Below are positions 59,777 through 64,000 of a stretch of 64,000 bases of DNA, one piece after another (positions within the stretch are counted from its first letter, which is position 1; the number at the start of each line of letters is the position of its first letter). A program made the position numbers and the translations under genes. The notes below the pieces were generated by a model. That model was not told the DNA's origin. It searched no databases and worked only from the letters and a program-made list of their open reading frames with translations. Origin of the DNA: UBA6626 sp963579995 (lineage in GTDB: Bacteria; Planctomycetota; Phycisphaerae; Phycisphaerales; Phycisphaeraceae). The stretch spans positions 6,214 to 70,213 of the forward strand of contig CAUZIY010000001.1 in assembly GCA_963579995.1 (NCBI GenBank), written 5' to 3'.

Positions 59777-62179
59777 GTGCTGACGAACGGTACAGTTGGT
59801 AAAAGAGGTTCGTCGCTGGCATCTGGTTTCGGATACCTGCTGCTCCTATTACTGGTTGGTGGCGGAGAAATACCCAAATCAACGGTGTTGTCCAGCGGTG
59901 TGGGGTCGGTCTCCGCCGCGTCGGATCAGGCCCAAGTTGAGCCGGACCCACTGGCTCAAGATAGCGTGATGGGCGTATTTCAAAGCGTCGAAGCCCTTGA
60001 CTCGACTGTTTGGAAAAAGGAGCGGTTGGCCCAGGAGTACGAGCGAGCATTTATTCGGCTGTGGGATCAACTACGTCCGGCCGAGGATAAGTACATTCCA
60101 CTGGCCCAGTTCGCCTTCGAGTCGTTAACAATTCCCCAGGTGGGGCAAACCGACGAACGCGATTGGGGCATTCAGGTCACCCGTTTCAATGATGGGTTTG
60201 AGACATTGACAGGCGACCAGTGGAAAGGTCTGCTCGGGCAGTTCAAAGATAGCGGCTTTGAAATTGTCGAAACCGAGTGGCATCAAACGGCGTTTGACTG
60301 GACGCCGGCAAGTTCTGCTCGATCGATTTTTGCCTTTAAGATCCACGCCCACCATCCAGGGTCGGCCACGAGGTATGCCTTGACCGGGGACCTGATCGTG
60401 ATCTGGTCGGATCAGAAAGACAGCGATGGGATTTACCTTGCGGCCCAGTTGGAAACGCAGAATGTCAAAGTTCGTCAGCGTACCGGTCCGAGGGCCTTCG
60501 AGCTGGCTGGAATCATCGATCCCCTGAAAATCAATCGATTGGGAGGGCGTATCAGTGGGATCCTTGTTTATGATCTGGATCACGATGGGCTGCCCGAAAT
60601 CCTGTTGCCGGGATGTAATCGTTTACTTTGGAATAAAGGTGATTTCAGTTTCAAGGCCGAAAAGCTATTCCATCAAGGTGGCTTCAAGTCGCCACAGCAA
60701 AAGTATCTGCCGGAGGCTGCTCAGACCGCGCTTTTGGCCGATTTTACTAGTGACGGACGTGTCGATCTTTTAGCCACCGAGAAAAACAAGGGCGTGCTCC
60801 TTTTCCCTGGCGGGCCCGATGGCCGTTTCACACAGGTTCCACGACCGGTTGAGGCGATTGTTCCAACGGAATTGGCTGAGCCCATGGCGATGACTGCTGG
60901 TGACATCGACAATGATGGCGATATAGATGTCTGGATCGGCCAATGGAAGGATCCATATGTGGGTGGCAAGCCGCCGACCCGTTACTACGACGCCAACGAT
61001 TCCTATCCCTCCTATCTGCTTATCAATGATGGCCATGGTCGGTTCAGTGATCGGACCGAGGCTGCTGGACTGTCTGCCAAGCGGCATCGTCGGACTTTTA
61101 GTGCATCGTTCGTAGACTTGGATGAGGATAACGACCTTGATTTGCTGGTGGTCAGTGATTTTGCCGGGGTTGACCTTTACCTCAATGATGGCAAGGGGAA
61201 CTTTACCGATATGTCTGAACAGATGATTGACGTGCGGTACAACTTTGGAATGTCCCACACGCTGGGTGATTACAATCGGGACGGTGCACTCGATTTCTAT
61301 GTCATCGGTATGAGTTCAACCACCGCCCGGCGGCTGGACTACATGAAACTTGGGCCTGCCCGACGCTCAGTGCTGACTTCAATGCGTGGGAAAATGGGCT
61401 ATGGCAATCGCATGTATCTGGCCAAGGATGAAGGTGGATTTGTTCAGCCCGCCTTCAATGACAGTGTGGCGCGTTCCGGTTGGTCCTGGGGCTCGACCAC
61501 GTTAGATTTCGATTGTGATGGGGATCGGGACATCTATGTCGCCAACGGGTTCTGGTCGGGCAATACGGCCAAGGACTATTGCACCCGATTTTGGTGTCAT
61601 GATATCTACATGGGCAGTGATGCACCCCGGCCCGCGGTCAAATCATATTTCGAACAGACCCGTATCTTTCCAGAATATTCCTGGAATCCGTTCGAGAAAA
61701 ACCACCTTTTCATGAACGAGGCGGGTCAGGATTTTCTTGAGGTGGGTTTTCTCATGAATGTGGCTCTGGGGTTCGATGCCAGGCAGGTTATCGGGGCAGA
61801 TTTGGACGCCGATGGTCGAGTGGACCTTCTTGTGGGCCAGGTTGTTTTGAATCAGATGCCACAGATTCCAAGCTACCTTCACCTGTTGCGTAACCGTTGG
61901 CCGCAGGATTCGACGCATTGGATTGGCTTTCACCTTGACGACCGTACACCAAGGAGTTCACCCCTTGGGGCAAGAATTGAGGTGCATACCAAAGAAGGTA
62001 TCCAAGTCGATCATGTTGTCACGGGGGACTCGCTACAGTCGCAACATCCCATGACCAAGCATTTTGGCCTCGGGTCACTTGCCCAGGTCGATGCAGTGGT
62101 GGTGGTATGGCCCAATGGTAAACGTACCGAGGTCACTCAACCTGCGGTCGATCAATACCATTGGCTTCAGGCACCTTAG
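59777..62179 (+). CDS. Second secreted FG-GAP/VCBS and ASPIC/UnbV protein
   Basis: 800 residues from a GTG start with a hydrophobic signal (residues 15-30, ASGFGYLLLLLLVGGG). The N-terminal 230 residues differ from the previous gene and have no TPR. The propeller region has loops DLDHDGLPE, DFTSDGRVD, DIDNDGDID, DYNRDGALD, DFDCDGDRD and DLDADGRVD, followed by an ASPIC/UnbV end, GARIEVHTKEGIQVDHVV and VVVVWPNGKRTEV. It is 136 bases after the previous gene and probably one transcript. Convergent with the nitrilase gene, 48 bases away. Confidence 0.85.
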   Translation: MLTNGTVGKRGSSLASGFGYLLLLLLVGGGEIPKSTVLSSGVGSVSAASDQAQVEPDPLAQDSVMGVFQSVEALDSTVWKKERLAQEYERAFIRLWDQLRPAEDKYIPLAQFAFESLTIPQVGQTDERDWGIQVTRFNDGFETLTGDQWKGLLGQFKDSGFEIVETEWHQTAFDWTPASSARSIFAFKIHAHHPGSATRYALTGDLIVIWSDQKDSDGIYLAAQLETQNVKVRQRTGPRAFELAGIIDPLKINRLGGRISGILVYDLDHDGLPEILLPGCNRLLWNKGDFSFKAEKLFHQGGFKSPQQKYLPEAAQTALLADFTSDGRVDLLATEKNKGVLLFPGGPDGRFTQVPRPVEAIVPTELAEPMAMTAGDIDNDGDIDVWIGQWKDPYVGGKPPTRYYDANDSYPSYLLINDGHGRFSDRTEAAGLSAKRHRRTFSASFVDLDEDNDLDLLVVSDFAGVDLYLNDGKGNFTDMSEQMIDVRYNFGMSHTLGDYNRDGALDFYVIGMSSTTARRLDYMKLGPARRSVLTSMRGKMGYGNRMYLAKDEGGFVQPAFNDSVARSGWSWGSTTLDFDCDGDRDIYVANGFWSGNTAKDYCTRFWCHDIYMGSDAPRPAVKSYFEQTRIFPEYSWNPFEKNHLFMNEAGQDFLEVGFLMNVALGFDARQVIGADLDADGRVDLLVGQVVLNQMPQIPSYLHLLRNRWPQDSTHWIGFHLDDRTPRSSPLGARIEVHTKEGIQVDHVVTGDSLQSQHPMTKHFGLGSLAQVDAVVVVWPNGKRTEVTQPAVDQYHWLQAP

Positions 62180-62227
62180 GATATGTTGGTGGTAGCCGGT
62201 CTGGCTTGTTGGCCACTTCACGCGTAT

Positions 62228-63079
62228 TTACGCACGCCCTATTTCTTTGAACAGCCACCCCATGCGTTTCTTGAAGGCGGTGGCGAGATCTCTGTGAGTG
62301 TCAATTTCAATATCCGCGGTCAGAAGCTGTTCTTTACGCGTGGCTCGGGCAAGGAAATGTGGGGGACCTTGCGAGTTGGGTGCAATGATGAAACTGTTGT
62401 TTACATATCCTGATTGCCCGGCATTGGCAGCAATTAGTGGCAGCCCATTCTCCATCGCACGCGAACGTTGAGCCGAAAATTTCCCTTGATACCTTTTCCT
62501 GATTTCATAGGACGAGGGGTTTTTCAACCTGTAGGAGTAGTTTGTCGGCTGGAAGAACATCTGTGCACCGCGAAGGGTAAGCAGGCGGGCGATCTCGGGA
62601 CTGCGTTTGTCAGCACAGATGAAGATGCCGAGCCGGCCATGCGCCGTTTCAAATACGGGCGCCTCGCGGCCGGGTGCGAAGACACGCTCGGCAAGAATCT
62701 TGCGGTATTTCCCCATATATCCTTCGGTGGGTCCGACGAGAAAGGCCGTGTTGTACCGCTTACTTGAATGGCGTGGTTGTTCGATCATACCCATGATGAT
62801 GTACATGTTGGTGGCAGCGGCCTTCTTTTCGAAATGCTTGACCATGGGCCCTGGTACCGGCTCGCAGTGCAACTTGGCAAAACGCCGCTTGTCCTTGATC
62901 CAGTCGAAACCCGTGCTGGCTGCTTCGGGAAAGCAGAGAATCTGGACGTTGCGTGCAGCAGCCCGATCGCACCATTGAAGCGCCTTGGTGATATTGGCCG
63001 GTGTGTTGCCATTACGGGAGATCATCTGGGCGGCGGCCACGCGTACGGTTGTCAGTTGGGGTGCTTGCTGTTTTGGCAT
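62228..63079 (-). CDS. Carbon-nitrogen hydrolase (nitrilase superfamily)
   Basis: 283 residues. The Glu-Lys-Cys triad is seen as Glu52 (CFPEAASTGF), Lys127 (GKYRKILAE) and Cys155 (GIFICADKRS). These enzymes hydrolyse amides, nitriles or N-carbamoyl groups. N-carbamoylputrescine or omega-amidase type activity is possible, but the substrate cannot be assigned. Length is normal. No neighbour on the same strand. Confidence 0.88.
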   Translation of the reverse strand: MPKQQAPQLTTVRVAAAQMISRNGNTPANITKALQWCDRAAARNVQILCFPEAASTGFDWIKDKRRFAKLHCEPVPGPMVKHFEKKAAATNMYIIMGMIEQPRHSSKRYNTAFLVGPTEGYMGKYRKILAERVFAPGREAPVFETAHGRLGIFICADKRSPEIARLLTLRGAQMFFQPTNYSYRLKNPSSYEIRKRYQGKFSAQRSRAMENGLPLIAANAGQSGYVNNSFIIAPNSQGPPHFLARATRKEQLLTADIEIDTHRDLATAFKKRMGWLFKEIGRA

Positions 63080-63515
63080 AGGACGAACCTTGCGAGATGG
63101 TAAACGGTTAAAGTCAACCGTGGCGGAAGTTCTGTTTCGTTTGAATCATGGGTTTGCCGGTTTGTTCATCACCATGGGCCTGCCATAAAAGTCATGGCGA
63201 AACTAGATTACGTGTACCCACCCACGGGATTTCCACGGTTGGCCCAGGCCTCCAGGAAAACGGGTACAGCGACATTTTAATCTGGATCTGCATGGTTGTA
63301 ACCCGGTCGACATAAGTGGATTTGGGTGTTTTGATGTCAAGCCGAGTGTGTGGTGAAAGTTATACGTGTTTTTGAACTAGTGAGGTGTTAATTTAACTTT
63401 TCACCGACGTTTATTGCTGGATTGTTTTCGGCCGGTGGATCCATGTCCAAAAAGCTAGTTGATTCGCTAGGTATTTGATCGGGGTGTTTTGTGGCAACCT
63501 GCAGGCGTGCGTACG
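63080..63515. other. Intergenic region, no gene seen
   Basis: About 435 bases between the divergent nitrilase and hydrolase genes. A near-perfect dyad GTGAAAGTT/AACTTTTCAC (63353-63361 and 63395-63404, one extra T) is the only notable feature, perhaps an operator for the downstream gene. Confidence 0.4.
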
Positions 63516-64000
63516 ATGGTATCCATGGGTCTAGCCATTCTTTTTGCGTGGGGTGCGGTTTTGGTGATGAGCGTGGGCTCGGCCGTATTGGTATACACCA
63601 TGTTGCACCCCAAGCGTAAAACCTATGCTTACGCGTTGGCATGTGGTGTGCCGGGTGATCCCGGAGAAATGGGATGGGCGGCCCGGGAGATAAGTTATGA
63701 TTTTCCAGACGGTACTTCTTCCCCGGCATGGCTGATCGAGGGCGAGAACCCAGCTGGCCCGGTTGTGGTATTCATCCATGGATGGGGCAGCAGTCGGGTC
63801 ATGGCTTTGTCACGGGTTGCACCTGTGGTCAAGGATGCCAGCCAGGTTGTGGTTTATGACCTACGGGGTCATGGGGAGTCAACGGCACCTCGGTGCCATA
63901 TGGCCAAGACGGAAGTCGATGATCTATTGAGGATCGTCAATCAGATTAAACGCAGGCATGAGGTGGGTGCAGGCAAACGACCCCTCGTCCTGTTTGGGAT
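63516..64000 (+). CDS. Membrane-anchored alpha/beta hydrolase, 5' part (continues past the window)
   Basis: 161 codons from the ATG at 63516 to the window edge. An N-terminal membrane segment (residues 5-27, LAILFAWGAVLVMSVGSAVL) is followed by the alpha/beta-hydrolase start: VVVFIHGWGSSRVMAL with the oxyanion-hole region, then VVVYDLRGHGES. The window ends just before the expected GxSxG nucleophile elbow (PLVLFG...). A second in-frame ATG is at 63525. Esterase- or lipase-like; substrate unknown. Confidence 0.8.
   Translation, partial: MVSMGLAILFAWGAVLVMSVGSAVLVYTMLHPKRKTYAYALACGVPGDPGEMGWAAREISYDFPDGTSSPAWLIEGENPAGPVVVFIHGWGSSRVMALSRVAPVVKDASQVVVYDLRGHGESTAPRCHMAKTEVDDLLRIVNQIKRRHEVGAGKRPLVLFG

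Noticed and set aside
62183..62413. 76-codon frame with a hydrophobic start after the second CRTAC1 gene
   Set aside because: Mostly antisense to the nitrilase gene; no ribosome-binding site.
1..64000. CRISPR arrays, insertion sequences, prophage or integron features
   Set aside because: No direct-repeat arrays, transposase or integrase motifs were found, and the tRNA-Leu gene has no duplicated 3' end that would mark an attachment site.

Overview
The window looks like chromosome from a flagellated Gram-negative bacterium, most likely a planctomycete of the Phycisphaerae type. That is an inference from gene content: an exosortase with a PEP-CTERM protein, ASPIC/UnbV (CRTAC1-type) secreted proteins, a reduced division cluster that still has FtsI, a signal-peptide porin, and FliW/CsrA flagellar control. 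Base composition is moderate, codon use looks even, and there is no insertion sequence, phage or CRISPR array.

Layout. 1-6522 (+): end of a likely flgN, then flgK, flgL, fliW, csrA and flagellin. CsrA-type hairpins sit in the leaders of csrA and flagellin. 6725-10686 (-): a small secreted protein, leuS and trpG/pabA. 10794-13234 (+): dnaB and a CysQ/HAL2-type phosphatase. 13346-14674 (-): a porin, followed by a 1.6 kb gap without convincing genes. 16327-28148: a mixed housekeeping block with a solitary nuoD, a TPR lipoprotein, nadE, a double zinc-finger protein, an aroB fused to a membrane domain, guaA, a YpdA-like reductase, an RRM protein and an atypical GH32 enzyme. 28242-29171: an esterase gene interrupted by two in-frame TAA codons. 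29305-34428 (-): rsmH, a LysM protein, ftsL-like, ftsI and gcvT. 34510-37951: hslV, tRNA-Leu(CAG), an unrecognised protein and gpsA.

38308-51193 (+) is one tightly packed envelope/exopolysaccharide operon: outer-membrane export lipoprotein, exosortase with a C-terminal EpsI domain, a 1496-residue TPR protein, a Wzc-like chain-length protein, a sugar-nucleotide SDR enzyme and a WecA/MraY-type initiating transferase. Its leader holds three perfect hairpins in tandem, and a rho-independent terminator separates it from rpsB-tsf. Next, on the other strand, is a PEP-CTERM protein, a natural substrate for the exosortase.

55356-62179 (+) is the most unusual part: a histidine-bearing polytopic membrane protein with TPRs, followed by two secreted FG-GAP/ASPIC proteins. 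A sigma70-like promoter overlapped by an operator-like dyad precedes it. The window ends with a nitrilase-family hydrolase and the start of an alpha/beta hydrolase. All functions are assigned by reading motifs; no database search was run.
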